From Rhodanobacter_A agri (GTDB taxonomy: Bacteria > Pseudomonadota > Gammaproteobacteria > Xanthomonadales > Rhodanobacteraceae): DNA of 64,000 nucleotides. Both the position numbers and the translations under genes were made by a program. The stretch covers positions 536,007 through 600,006 of the forward strand of contig NZ_JADIKL010000001.1 of NCBI RefSeq assembly GCF_044904705.1, in the 5' to 3' direction. Positions 33,682 to 42,716 of the stretch are shown here, piece by piece. Position 1 is the first letter of the stretch, and every line of letters starts with the position of its first letter. The notes below the pieces were generated by a model. It was not told the origin of the DNA. It did no database searches and saw only the letters and a program-made list of their open reading frames with translations.

Positions 33682-36600
33682 TCAGTGCCCCGTCGATGAC
33701 GCCGCGGCCGGCAGCTCCTGCAAGCTGTCGCGCAGCGGCATCGTGATGACGGAACTGGAGGACGCCGCAGCGGGCAACAAGGGCGGCTTGGTGATCGTGG
33801 CGGGAGCGGCGGGCACTTCGTTCTTCTCCACCAGGGTCATCACCGGTTTGTCCCAGCTGCCGGTGACGTGATAGCGGTAGCGCGCGCTGGCGAGCTTGTT
33901 GAGGCCGTGGCCCAGCAGCCCCTGCACGGCAAGACCTGCGGCGGCGCCCACCGGGCCACCCACCACCGCGCCGATCACCGGCAAGCTGTTGCCGATATGC
34001 GGGATCGCCTGCACGTACTGGTCGTAGTCCTTGGCGCGCAGGCCGGTGCGGCCGGTGATGCTGATCTGCACGGCCGGGCCCTTGATGACGAGGTTGTCGG
34101 TGGTGGCATTGCCGTCGGCAAGCCGGAAGTCGCCCTTGATCGAATCGAAACCCAGGCCCTTACCGAACACGTCGCCGAAATCCAGCGTCAACCGGCGCGG
34201 CAATTCGGCCAGCGAGATCAGGCCGAACAAGCGCCCCACGCCTGGCGCCACCTCGGGAATGCGGCCGTCGCTGACATCAATGGCCAAGGTGCCGTCGGCG
34301 CTGACGAGGCCGAAGGCGGAGGGCGGGCCGGGCCAGCTGGCGTCCAACCGGTCTTCCGTCTTGCCGCCGTTGACGAGGCCGGTGTAGCCGAATGCGGTGA
34401 GCATCTTGCCGAGATCGTCGGCGGCGAAGCTGATACGCATGCGGGTGTGGCTGTTGGTGGGCGTGCCGTTCCAGTCGCCGCTGCCGGTGATCTGCACGCT
34501 GGGCGACAGCGCACGCAGCTGGTCTATATGCATGCCTTGCGCGGTGGGCCAGGTCTCCAGCCGCGCCTCGCCCAGCTTGGCGTCACCGAAGCTCAATTCG
34601 CCCACCCACAGGTGAAACGGTGGCAGCGCAGCCGGATTGATGCCGGTGTTGGCGGGGTTTTCCTCGGGCTGGCTGGCGGCAGTCTTGCCAGTGGGCGGGG
34701 GCGGGTTGCCGGGCCAGTGCAGATGCTGCAGGCGCGCGGTGATGCCGCGCTTGTCCAGCTCTTTTTCCGGTATGCCGAAGCGCCCTGCCATCGCCGGGCC
34801 GTTCACATCCACCTGCAGGCTGTCGACCGCCGGCGTGGCTTGCAAGGTCATCGTCCCCAGCGGACGACCGAACCATTCGGCATGGTCGGTGCCCACATCC
34901 ACGCTTTCCAGCAAGGAACCGCCGCCGGTCGTACTGGCATTGCCGGCTGTGCTGGCGGCGCCGGTGCTGGCGCTGTTGCCCGCGGCCAGCGCGACCGCTT
35001 GCTGCACCCAGCCGGTGACATCGAGCTTCGCCGCGTGACCGCGGATGCGCAGCCCCTGCGCGGGCAGTTCCGCCGGTACCTGCGTACCGAATGCCAGCGT
35101 GCCAGCCAGCGGCCTGTTGCCGTCGGCAAGGCGCAGATGGCCGCGCGCCTGTTCTCCCAGCGCCAGCTTGAGGTCGGCGCCTTCCAGCGGCAGGGTCAGC
35201 ACGAGATGCAGGGGCAGGGTCGCGTCGACGGGCTTCTTCAGCGGCACCGGCACATCCAGCGTCATGCCGGCCAGGGTGGAATCCATGGTCAGGGTCTGCA
35301 CCAGCGCGCCACCATTCGCCGGTTCGGTGAGGCTGAAGCCGATGTCGAAGGGACTGCGTCCGCTGCCCAGCGGATCGAGCCAGTTCAACGAGGGGTAGCC
35401 ATCGGTGAGGTCGGTGAAGCTGTAATTGCCGCTCAGCCTGGCCGCCAGCACCGTCGCCGGATCGCCGGTGGCGCCGGCGATCGCCAGGTCCAGCGTGGAT
35501 GGCTGGCCGTGCGCGGTGCCGCTCAGCGGACCGGCGTGGAAGCCATGGCCGTCGAAAGTGGCCGGGCCGCTGAGCTGGTTCAGCTGCAGCTTCCAGTCCG
35601 CCTCGCTCACGTCCACCTTGTCCAGTTGGGCATTGCCCGCAAGGGTGAAATTCTGCGGCTGCCCCAGCGGCAGCGAGAGATGGAAGTCGAAGTTGCCATT
35701 GCCGCCCAGCTTCAGCTTGGACAGCTGGTCGGCCTGCCGGCTGGCGATCGGGCTCTTCAGCACGAAACCGAGCAGGCTGGCACCGCTGCCGCTGCCGTTG
35801 ACGTTGAGGTCGAGCGTGCCGTTGCCGAACTCGGGGATCAGCGCCACCACCTTGTCGGCCTTCACGCCCAGCGAGGATCCGCCGTCGGCCTGTACCAGCA
35901 TGCCGCTGTTGATGAAGCTGGCGATGGCGTGGACACCGGTGGCTTCGGGCCAGTCCGGCGCGTAGCGGAAGTCCAGGTCGCCGATCTCGGCGCGCGCCTC
36001 GAAACGCCCCTCGTTATGGTGGAACGGCCAGTCCTTGAGGTCGCCACGCACCAGCACGTCCGCATGATCGATGCGCCCGCTGACCAGCGCCCGATCCAGC
36101 CATTGCACGGCAGACGGCGCCATCACGTTGACCGGCCAGAACAGCTTGGCGGCGGTGACCTCGCCGTGGTCCAGGCTGGCATACAGGTCTAGGAACGGCG
36201 GACCGCCGGCGTCGTGCAGGTCGATCTCGCCGCGCAGCTGGCCGCCGTAGCCCTGGCCCTCGAAATCCAGCGGGGCTATGCCCATGTGCCAGTCGCCATC
36301 GGCATGCCAGAACGCCAACGTGCCGGCCAGCTTCGACATCACGAACGGCTGGCGGAAGGTGTGCGTCATGCGCACCGTGGTGGCTTGCGTAGGCAGTTCC
36401 AGCGACACCGCCTCGCCATCGCCGCGCAAGGTGCCGGCGAGGCCGTCCACGCCGGGCAGCGCGCCGGTCGGATCGATGCCCAGGTCGCTGAAGGTGGCAG
36501 CGAGCCGCTGCAGGCCGCCGCTCTGGGTCCAGGCCAGCGCCACGTTGTCCAGCTTGCCGTGCGGACGCCCCTCGCCCAGCCAGGTCGCCAGCGCAGGCGG

Positions 36601-37650
36601 CAGCTTGGGCGCGAGGCCCAGCCAGGGCAGCAGCGGCGCCAGTTGCAGGTCGCGCGCCGCTGCCTGCACGGTCAACTGCGGCGTGCCGGGCTGGTGTAAC
36701 CAGACCGCGAGCGCGCCATTGTCGTCGCCGGCCCAACGCAGTTCGTAGCCGTCGTCGCTGCGGCTGAGTTCGGCCTCGCCATGCAGGCCGGGCACGTCGA
36801 CCGCGCCGTTCGCGCCGCTCATGCGCAGGCCATCAAGGTCGAAGCGGGCCAGGCTGCGCACCACCTTGCCCTGCTTCCAGTCCAGCCACGCGGCCACGTT
36901 GCCGCGGCCGCCCTGTACGGCATAGCCGCCCAGGTCCACACCGGCCAGCAGGGCCGCCAGATCGATCTGCTGGCCAGACAGCCACAGCCGCCCGCTGCTG
37001 CCGTCGTCGCGGAAACGCCCTGCGCCGCGCAGCTTGCCCGGCGCGTCTTCGCGGTGCAGCAGCGCACCCACGCGGATATGGTCGCCCTGCCGGCTCAGCC
37101 GCAACTGGTCGGCGATCAGGCTGTAACGCTTGCCGGTGGCCTCGTCGGCGATATTCAGCCGCAGGTTGTCCAGCCACAGCGCCACCGAGAGCTGGCTGAA
37201 ACCGGGCTGCTGCTCGGAGCCTTCGCCGGTACCGAGACCGTTGATGTGCCAGCGGCCATCCGCGCCCCGGCTCAAATCCAGCTGCAGGCCGCGCGTGCGC
37301 AAGTTCACCAGGTGCCGCGAAGGCAGCCAGCCGCCGAAGTCCAGCCGCAATTCGGACTCGGGAATCTCGATCGGCGTGCCCGTCCCGCCCGGCGGCACGC
37401 CCACGGTGATGTCGTGCAACACGAACGAGGGGCCGGAGCCGGTCCAATGGCCCTCGAGCGAGGCGAAGTGCACCGGGCGGTGCAACTTCGCGGAAAGTTC
37501 GCGCGCCACCCATTCGGGGTGCCGCGCCAGCAGCGGCAGCAGCAGCTGCGCCAGTGCCATCAACACCGCCAGCGCAATCACGCCGATGCCGCCGACCCAG
37601 CCCAGCGCCCGCAGGCCGCGATGCAGTCGCCGCTGCCACGCCGCGTTCAT
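33682..37650 (-). CDS. yhdP: YhdP-family AsmA-like phospholipid transport protein
   Basis: 1322 aa. One N-terminal membrane anchor (about 17-41, GGIGVIALAVLMALAQLLLPLL), then a very long periplasmic beta-rich groove of repeating RBG-type modules (DUF3971) and an AsmA-like C-terminal domain (DFGDVFGKGLGFDSIKGDFR). In E. coli, YhdP, TamB and YdbH move phospholipids to the outer membrane. The gene lies between rng and tldD, the order conserved in gammaproteobacteria. Confidence 0.94.
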   Translation of the reverse strand: MNAAWQRRLHRGLRALGWVGGIGVIALAVLMALAQLLLPLLARHPEWVARELSAKLHRPVHFASLEGHWTGSGPSFVLHDITVGVPPGGTGTPIEIPESELRLDFGGWLPSRHLVNLRTRGLQLDLSRGADGRWHINGLGTGEGSEQQPGFSQLSVALWLDNLRLNIADEATGKRYSLIADQLRLSRQGDHIRVGALLHREDAPGKLRGAGRFRDDGSSGRLWLSGQQIDLAALLAGVDLGGYAVQGGRGNVAAWLDWKQGKVVRSLARFDLDGLRMSGANGAVDVPGLHGEAELSRSDDGYELRWAGDDNGALAVWLHQPGTPQLTVQAAARDLQLAPLLPWLGLAPKLPPALATWLGEGRPHGKLDNVALAWTQSGGLQRLAATFSDLGIDPTGALPGVDGLAGTLRGDGEAVSLELPTQATTVRMTHTFRQPFVMSKLAGTLAFWHADGDWHMGIAPLDFEGQGYGGQLRGEIDLHDAGGPPFLDLYASLDHGEVTAAKLFWPVNVMAPSAVQWLDRALVSGRIDHADVLVRGDLKDWPFHHNEGRFEARAEIGDLDFRYAPDWPEATGVHAIASFINSGMLVQADGGSSLGVKADKVVALIPEFGNGTLDLNVNGSGSGASLLGFVLKSPIASRQADQLSKLKLGGNGNFDFHLSLPLGQPQNFTLAGNAQLDKVDVSEADWKLQLNQLSGPATFDGHGFHAGPLSGTAHGQPSTLDLAIAGATGDPATVLAARLSGNYSFTDLTDGYPSLNWLDPLGSGRSPFDIGFSLTEPANGGALVQTLTMDSTLAGMTLDVPVPLKKPVDATLPLHLVLTLPLEGADLKLALGEQARGHLRLADGNRPLAGTLAFGTQVPAELPAQGLRIRGHAAKLDVTGWVQQAVALAAGNSASTGAASTAGNASTTGGGSLLESVDVGTDHAEWFGRPLGTMTLQATPAVDSLQVDVNGPAMAGRFGIPEKELDKRGITARLQHLHWPGNPPPPTGKTAASQPEENPANTGINPAALPPFHLWVGELSFGDAKLGEARLETWPTAQGMHIDQLRALSPSVQITGSGDWNGTPTNSHTRMRISFAADDLGKMLTAFGYTGLVNGGKTEDRLDASWPGPPSAFGLVSADGTLAIDVSDGRIPEVAPGVGRLFGLISLAELPRRLTLDFGDVFGKGLGFDSIKGDFRLADGNATTDNLVIKGPAVQISITGRTGLRAKDYDQYVQAIPHIGNSLPVIGAVVGGPVGAAAGLAVQGLLGHGLNKLASARYRYHVTGSWDKPVMTLVEKNEVPAAPATITKPPLLPAAASSSSVITMPLRDSLQELPAAASSTGH

Positions 37651-37671
37651 CGGGGGGAAGCCGTTGCCGGC

Positions 37672-39153
37672 TTACAGCAGAACCACATCAAACTGTTCCT
37701 GCGAATAATGTTCCTCAGCCTGAAAGCGTATGCTCTTGGAGATGAACTCCTCCAGTTCGGCCACCGCGACGGACTCCTCTTCGAGGATCCGGCCGACCAC
37801 GGCGGGGCTGGCCATCACCAGCAGCTTCTCGGCGTTGAACTGGCGCACGGCGCGGGTGATTTCGCGGAAGATCTCGTAGGTCACCGTCTCGGCGGTCTTC
37901 AGCGTGCCGCGCCCGCTGCAGGCCGGACAGGGTTCGCACAGCTGGCGCTCCAGGCTTTCGGTGGTGCGCTTGCGGGTCATCTCGACCAGGCCCAGCGAGG
38001 ACATCGGGTAGACCGTGGTCTTGGCGTGGTCGCGTGCCAGCCCCTTGGCCAGCATGCGCAGCACCTGGCGCTTGTGCTCCTCGTCCACCATGTCGATGAA
38101 GTCGATGATGATGATGCCGCCGAGGTTGCGCAGCCTGAGCTGCCGCGCCGCCGCCTGCGCCGCCTCCAGGTTGGTGCGGTAGACGGTCTCCTCCAGGTTG
38201 CGCGTGCCGAGGTAGGCGCCGGTGTTGACGTCGATGGTGGTCATCGCCTCGGTCTGGTCGACCACCAGGTAGCCGCCCGATTTCAGCGGCACCTCCTTCT
38301 TCAGCGCGTGCTGGATCTCGTCTTCCACGCTGTACAGGTCGAAGATCGGCCGCTCGCCGTCGTAGTGCTCTACCCGGTCGTCCAGGCTGGGCATGAACTT
38401 GTGTACGAACTTCACCACTTTTTCGAAGGTCTCGCGCGAGTCCACTCGCACCTTCTCAATGTCGTCGGTGAGCATGTCGCGCAGGCTGCGCAGCGGCAGC
38501 GAGAGCTCCTCGTACACGCGTTCGCCCACCCTGGATTTCGCGATGTTCTCCTGCACGACGCGCCACACCTTGCCCAGGTAGGTCACGTCGAAGGCCAGTG
38601 ATTCCGCGCTCTGTCCTTCCGCATTGGTACGCACGATGTAGCCCAGCGGGTTCTCGCCCACCAGGCTGCCCATCACCTCGCGCAGGCGCGCGCGCTCGGC
38701 CTCGTCCTCGATGCGCGCGGAGATGCCCATGGTGTGTGCGTGCGGCAGCAGCACCAGATAGCGCGAAGGGATCGACAAGTGCGCCGACAGCCGCGCTCCC
38801 TTGCTGCCGATCGGATCCTTCACGACTTGCACCACGACTTCCTGGCCTTCGTGCACCAGTTCGCTGATCGGCGGCGTATGGCCGTTGCCATGGCCGTTGG
38901 CCGCTTCGGCGCCCTCGGCAGCAGGCGGGCGCACGATGTCCGAAGCGTGCAGGAAGGCCGCGCGGCCCAGCCCGATCTCCACGAACGCGGCCTGCATTCC
39001 CGGCATCACCCGCTGCACCCGGCCCTTGTAGATGTTGCCCACGTAACCGCGCTTGGATGCGCGCTCGACATGCACCTCCTGCAACATACCGTTCTCGACC
39101 ACGCCCACCCGCGTCTCGCGCGGGGTCACGTTGATCAGAATTTCTTCGCTCAC
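37672..39153 (-). CDS. rng: Ribonuclease G
   Basis: 493 aa from GTG 39153, with GGGGAG 8 nt upstream; the open frame continues upstream but loses similarity. The S1-like RNA-binding domain is at about 35-130, interrupted by an Ala/Gly/His-rich insert around 85-100. The catalytic DNase I-like domain has TTIDVNTG and GGIIIIDFIDM, holding the two magnesium Asp residues, and the zinc-link CEPCPACSGRG follows. It processes the 5' end of 16S rRNA and turns over mRNAs. It lacks the long RNase E scaffold tail, so RNase G and not RNase E. Confidence 0.94.
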   Translation of the reverse strand: MSEEILINVTPRETRVGVVENGMLQEVHVERASKRGYVGNIYKGRVQRVMPGMQAAFVEIGLGRAAFLHASDIVRPPAAEGAEAANGHGNGHTPPISELVHEGQEVVVQVVKDPIGSKGARLSAHLSIPSRYLVLLPHAHTMGISARIEDEAERARLREVMGSLVGENPLGYIVRTNAEGQSAESLAFDVTYLGKVWRVVQENIAKSRVGERVYEELSLPLRSLRDMLTDDIEKVRVDSRETFEKVVKFVHKFMPSLDDRVEHYDGERPIFDLYSVEDEIQHALKKEVPLKSGGYLVVDQTEAMTTIDVNTGAYLGTRNLEETVYRTNLEAAQAAARQLRLRNLGGIIIIDFIDMVDEEHKRQVLRMLAKGLARDHAKTTVYPMSSLGLVEMTRKRTTESLERQLCEPCPACSGRGTLKTAETVTYEIFREITRAVRQFNAEKLLVMASPAVVGRILEEESVAVAELEEFISKSIRFQAEEHYSQEQFDVVLL

Positions 39154-39178
39154 TGCGCAACTCCCCGAATAGACAGCC

Positions 39179-39208
39179 TTTATAGCGTTTGCCTGCGTCG
39201 ACTGTCGA
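39179..39208 (-). promoter_or_regulatory. Predicted sigma-70 promoter for rng-yhdP-tldD
   Basis: Minus strand: -35 TCGACA (39203-39208), 18-bp spacer, -10 TATAAA (39179-39184). It would start transcription near 39172, giving a leader of about 20 nt that contains the GGGGAG ribosome site of rng. Confidence 0.55.
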
Positions 39209-39438
39209 TGCGCGGTGCACGGCGCAGAAAATCGCCGGAAGCGATTTTGACATCGCGCAGCGATGGCCCGGAGGGCGGCTGCCGTGGATGGTGGCCGCCA
39301 CATAGAGCCGGGGCGGTTTCCGGTACAACGCAACGCTGGCCCGCACCAGCCAGGGGGGGCCGAAAGGGCGAATGCTTTGCTAAGCCGGTCCGGCCACAAT
39401 GGGCGGTACGCGCCATCGGCTTGGACAACGGATTCCGC

Positions 39439-40104
39439 ATGAAATTGCTGCTGGTGGAGGATTCTGAACGCTTGCGCCAGACCCTGCGCCACGGCCTGCA
39501 GGGCGCCGGCTTCACCGTGGATGCAGCCGGCGATGGCGTGGAGGCCTGCGGTTTTCTCGCCGGCTACGACTACGAGCTGGTGGTGCTGGACCTGATGCTG
39601 CCGCGGCTGGACGGTATCGGCGTGCTGCGCAGCATGCCGGCCGGCGGGCGTCGGCCGCGCGTGCTGGTGCTGTCCGCCCGCGACCAGGTACCCGACCGTA
39701 TCGAGGCCTTGAATGCCGGCGCCGACGATTACCTGGTCAAGCCCTTCGCGTTCGACGAGCTGGTGGCCCGCCTGCACGCACTGGCGCGTCGCCCGCAGCA
39801 AGCCCAGCCCACCGTGCTCAGCCATGGCACGCTGTCCTGGGATCCCCGTTCGCACAGCGTGAACGTCGACGGCCAGCCGCTGGCGCTGACTCCGCGCGAA
39901 TTCGCGGTGCTGGGGCTGCTGCTGCGACATCGCGGCCGTGCGTTCAGCCGCCAGGAAATCCTCGAACGCACCGCCGGCAGCGACAGCGAGGCTTCCGACC
40001 GCAGCGTCGAGGTGCTGGTGTTCGGCCTGCGCCGCAAGCTGGACGCCGCCGGCATGCCCAGCCTGATCGAGACGCGCCGCGGCGCCGGCTATCTGATCCC
40101 GTGA
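39439..40104 (+). CDS. OmpR/PhoB-family response regulator
   Basis: 221 aa from ATG 39439. The receiver domain has acidic residues E7-D8, phospho-acceptor Asp51 (VVLDLMLPRLDG), Ser and Lys of the switch (VLSARDQ and DDYLVKPF). The C-terminal winged helix (about 125-221) ends SDRSVEVLVFGLRRKLD and RRGAGYLIP, the PmrA/QseB-type ending. Its stop overlaps the kinase GTG start (GTGA), so the pair is translationally coupled. The stimulus is unknown. Confidence 0.94.
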   Translation: MKLLLVEDSERLRQTLRHGLQGAGFTVDAAGDGVEACGFLAGYDYELVVLDLMLPRLDGIGVLRSMPAGGRRPRVLVLSARDQVPDRIEALNAGADDYLVKPFAFDELVARLHALARRPQQAQPTVLSHGTLSWDPRSHSVNVDGQPLALTPREFAVLGLLLRHRGRAFSRQEILERTAGSDSEASDRSVEVLVFGLRRKLDAAGMPSLIETRRGAGYLIP

Positions 40105-41504
40105 AGGCGACCTCGCTCTCCGCCCGCGTCACCGTACTGCTGGCCGTGGTCTGCCTGCTGGTGCTGGGCGGCGGCGCAAAACTGATGGACTGGCGCATCG
40201 ACCACGAGCTGGCCAGCCGCTTCCGCCGGGACCTGCTCGGCCAGGCCCGCACCCTGGGCAACATGGTCGCGCTGGAACAGGACGTGCCCGCCGGCCGCGT
40301 CGTCGCCGGCCTGCCCGGTGGCGGCGACAGCTGGTACGAACTGCGCTGCGACGGCGCCGCGCCACAGCGCAGCAACCCACCACCGCCCGCCGTGCCGCCG
40401 GGCTGGCCCGGCGACACCGGCCCGCAGCCGCGTTTCGACCGGCTCGGCCACCATGAACACCATCTGGATTCGGTACGGCTGAGCTTCCCCCGCCCCGCCG
40501 GCGAAGACGACGATGCCCGCGCTACCGGCGCGGCAACACCTGCCACTTGCCGTCTGCTGTTCGTGCAGGATCGTCATTCGCTCGATCAGCTGTTGCTGGC
40601 GATCGACTGGGTACTCGCGCTGGGACCGCTGCTGGCCGCCGCCATCGCGTTGATCGCAGTGCCGCTGGTGGTGCGGCGCGGCCTGCGCCCGATTGCCGCG
40701 CTGGTGGAGCGCATGCGCGGCATCGGCCCCAACGCGCCCGGCCAGCGCCTCGCCGCGATCGGCCTGAAGGAGCTCGACCCGCTGGTGGCCCGCTTCAACG
40801 ATGTGCTCGGCCGCATGGACGACGGCCTCGCGCGCGAGCGCCAGTTCGCCAGCGGCCTGGCCCACGAGACGCGCACCCGGCTCGCCGAACTGCGCGCCCT
40901 GGCCGAAGTGGAATCGCGCTACCCCAGCGGCCGCAGCACGCCTGAGCTGCTCGCCGAGATCGGCAGCATCGGCGCCGAGCTGGAAGCCACCGTCACCGCC
41001 TTGCTGCTGCTCACCCGCCTGCAGTCCGGCCTGGAACGGCCGCAATGGCAGACGCTGGCGCTGGCGCCGTGGCTGGAACGCCAGTTGCAACGCCAGCACG
41101 CCACCGCCGCCGCGCGCGGCCTCACGCTGGTGAGCGAAGGCACGCCGCCAGAAGGCCTGCACACCGATCCCGCACTGCTGGAAGTGATCGTGGGCAACCT
41201 CCTCGGCAATGCCTGCGCCTATGCGCCCGAGGGCGATACCGTGCGACTGCGCGTCGATGCGCACGGCCTCGCCATCGACAATGCAGCACCCGGCCTCGGC
41301 GATGCGGACCTGGCCAGCTTCGGCCAGCGCTTCTGGCGCAAGCAGCTGCCGCACGCCGGCCATGCCGGCCTGGGCCTGGCGCTGACCACGGCCGCCGCGC
41401 AGGCGCTGGGCCTGGCGCTGGACTTCCGGCTCGATCCGCAGCAGCGCCTGCATGCCACACTGGACTGGCGCGCGGCCATCGTCCTGGAGCCTTTCGCATC
41501 ATGA
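40101..41504 (+). CDS. Sensor histidine kinase, partner of the upstream response regulator
   Basis: 467 aa from GTG 40101. Membrane segments at about 9-28 and 171-192 bracket a periplasmic sensor of about 140 residues rich in Pro, Gly and His (HHEHH at 117-121, a possible metal-binding site). HAMP linker about 193-245, H-box His255 in LAHETRTRLAEL, N-box NLLGNACAYA (366-375), G1 position IDNAAPGL (392-399), G2 GLGLAL (423-428). The H-box has Arg where most kinases have Pro after RT, and the G1 box lacks the usual DxGxG. The gene stop overlaps the next start (ATGA). Confidence 0.92.
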   Translation: MKATSLSARVTVLLAVVCLLVLGGGAKLMDWRIDHELASRFRRDLLGQARTLGNMVALEQDVPAGRVVAGLPGGGDSWYELRCDGAAPQRSNPPPPAVPPGWPGDTGPQPRFDRLGHHEHHLDSVRLSFPRPAGEDDDARATGAATPATCRLLFVQDRHSLDQLLLAIDWVLALGPLLAAAIALIAVPLVVRRGLRPIAALVERMRGIGPNAPGQRLAAIGLKELDPLVARFNDVLGRMDDGLARERQFASGLAHETRTRLAELRALAEVESRYPSGRSTPELLAEIGSIGAELEATVTALLLLTRLQSGLERPQWQTLALAPWLERQLQRQHATAAARGLTLVSEGTPPEGLHTDPALLEVIVGNLLGNACAYAPEGDTVRLRVDAHGLAIDNAAPGLGDADLASFGQRFWRKQLPHAGHAGLGLALTTAAAQALGLALDFRLDPQQRLHATLDWRAAIVLEPFAS

Positions 41505-42199
41505 GCGACACCCCCACACCCATCCTGCTCGCCTGGAGCGGCGGCAAGGATTGCCTGATGGCGCTGCAGCGGCTGCGTGCCGATCCGCGCTGGCAGGTCG
41601 TGGGCCTGCTCACCACGATCAACCGCAGCTACCAGCGCATCGCCATGCACGGCGTGCGGCAGGACGTGCTGGCGGCCCAGGTTGCCGCGCTCGGCCTGCC
41701 GCTGGTCGAGGTGCTGCTGGACTGGCCCGGCAGCAACGAAGTCTATGAGGCGGCCCATGCGCAGGCGCTGGCCGAGGCGCGCCGGCGCTGGTTCGGCATC
41801 CGCCACTGCGCGTTCGGCGACCTGTTTCTCGAAGACGTGCGCGACTACCGCGTGCGCCAGCTCGGCCGTGACAACTGGCGCGCGGTATTCCCGTTGTGGG
41901 GCGAGGACACCGCCGCGCTGTCGCGCCGCTTCGTCGCCGAGGGCCATCGCGCCATGCTGTGCTGCGTGGACACGCAACAGCTCGATGCGAACTACTGCGG
42001 CCGCGCCTATGACGCGGCCCTGCTCGATGCCCTGCCGGCCGGCGTCGATCCCTGTGGCGAGCGCGGCGAGTTCCACACCCTGAGCTTCGGTGGCCCGCTG
42101 TTCAAGCAGGCGCTCAAACTCAAGCGCGGCGAATCGGTGCTGCGCGACGGCCGTTTCCAGTTCACGGACTTCCTGCTGGACGATGGCACGCCGGGCTGA
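41501..42199 (+). CDS. Dph6-like PP-loop ATPase (diphthine-ammonia ligase family)
   Basis: 232 aa. The N-terminal PP-loop ILLAWSGGKDCLMAL binds ATP pyrophosphate, and the C-terminal family motif is GVDPCGERGEFHTLSFGGPLF. In eukaryotes and archaea this fold amidates diphthine on EF2. Bacteria lack diphthamide, so the bacterial members must adenylate another substrate, not known to me. It is translationally coupled to the kinase (ATGA) and overlaps the glycosylase gene by 17 bp, so four genes form one coupled unit. Confidence 0.88.
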   Translation: MSDTPTPILLAWSGGKDCLMALQRLRADPRWQVVGLLTTINRSYQRIAMHGVRQDVLAAQVAALGLPLVEVLLDWPGSNEVYEAAHAQALAEARRRWFGIRHCAFGDLFLEDVRDYRVRQLGRDNWRAVFPLWGEDTAALSRRFVAEGHRAMLCCVDTQQLDANYCGRAYDAALLDALPAGVDPCGERGEFHTLSFGGPLFKQALKLKRGESVLRDGRFQFTDFLLDDGTPG

Positions 42200-42716
42200 G
42201 CCACCCATCCTGCCCGACGTATTGCAGCCGGGCCTGGCGCTGGTGTTCTGCGGCACCGCGGCGGGCAAGCGCTCGGCCGCCGAACGCGCCTACTACGCGC
42301 ACCCTGGCAACCTGTTCTGGCGCGCGCTGTACGAGGCCGGCCTGACCCCACGCCTGTTCGCACCGGCCGAGTTTCCGTTGCTGCCGCAGTTCGGTATCGG
42401 TCTCACCGACCTCGCCAAGCGCCACAGCGGCAACGACGATGAGTTGCCGCCGGGCGCCTTCGACGTGCCTGCGCTGCGCGCAAAGATCGAGCAGCATGCG
42501 CCGCGCCTGCTCGCCTTCACCAGCAAGAACGCCGCGCGCGCCGCGCTGGGCCGCCCCGTCGATTACGGCCTGCAGGACGAACGCATCGGCGATACGCGCG
42601 TGTTCGTGTTGCCGTCCCCATCGGGACAGGCGCGTGGACACTGGGATCTTGGGCCGTGGCGGACACTGGCCGCGCGCTTCGCCGCCGAGCGCGCGACGCA
42701 GTTGCGGGATCAGTGA
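42183..42716 (+). CDS. mug: Mismatch-specific (G:T/U) DNA glycosylase, Mug family
   Basis: 177 aa from ATG 42183, which overlaps the Dph6-like gene. UDG-fold motif 1 is LALVFCGTAAGKRSAAERA, followed by YYAHPGNLFWRALYEAGLTP, the substrate-loop region typical of Mug/TDG. FTSKNAARAAL lies in the middle and VFVLPSPSGQARGHWD is the second active-site segment. It should excise U or T opposite G. In motif 1, E. coli Mug has GINPG with a catalytic Asn; here it is GTAAG, as in many bacterial homologues. The 3' end overlaps the convergent methyltransferase gene by 7 bp. Confidence 0.88.
   Translation: MARRAEPPILPDVLQPGLALVFCGTAAGKRSAAERAYYAHPGNLFWRALYEAGLTPRLFAPAEFPLLPQFGIGLTDLAKRHSGNDDELPPGAFDVPALRAKIEQHAPRLLAFTSKNAARAALGRPVDYGLQDERIGDTRVFVLPSPSGQARGHWDLGPWRTLAARFAAERATQLRDQ

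Noticed and set aside
33868..36192. Plus-strand frame of 774 codons opposite yhdP
   Set aside because: Antisense to the YhdP protein; the translation is repetitive Gln/His/Arg/Ala-rich sequence without recognisable motifs.
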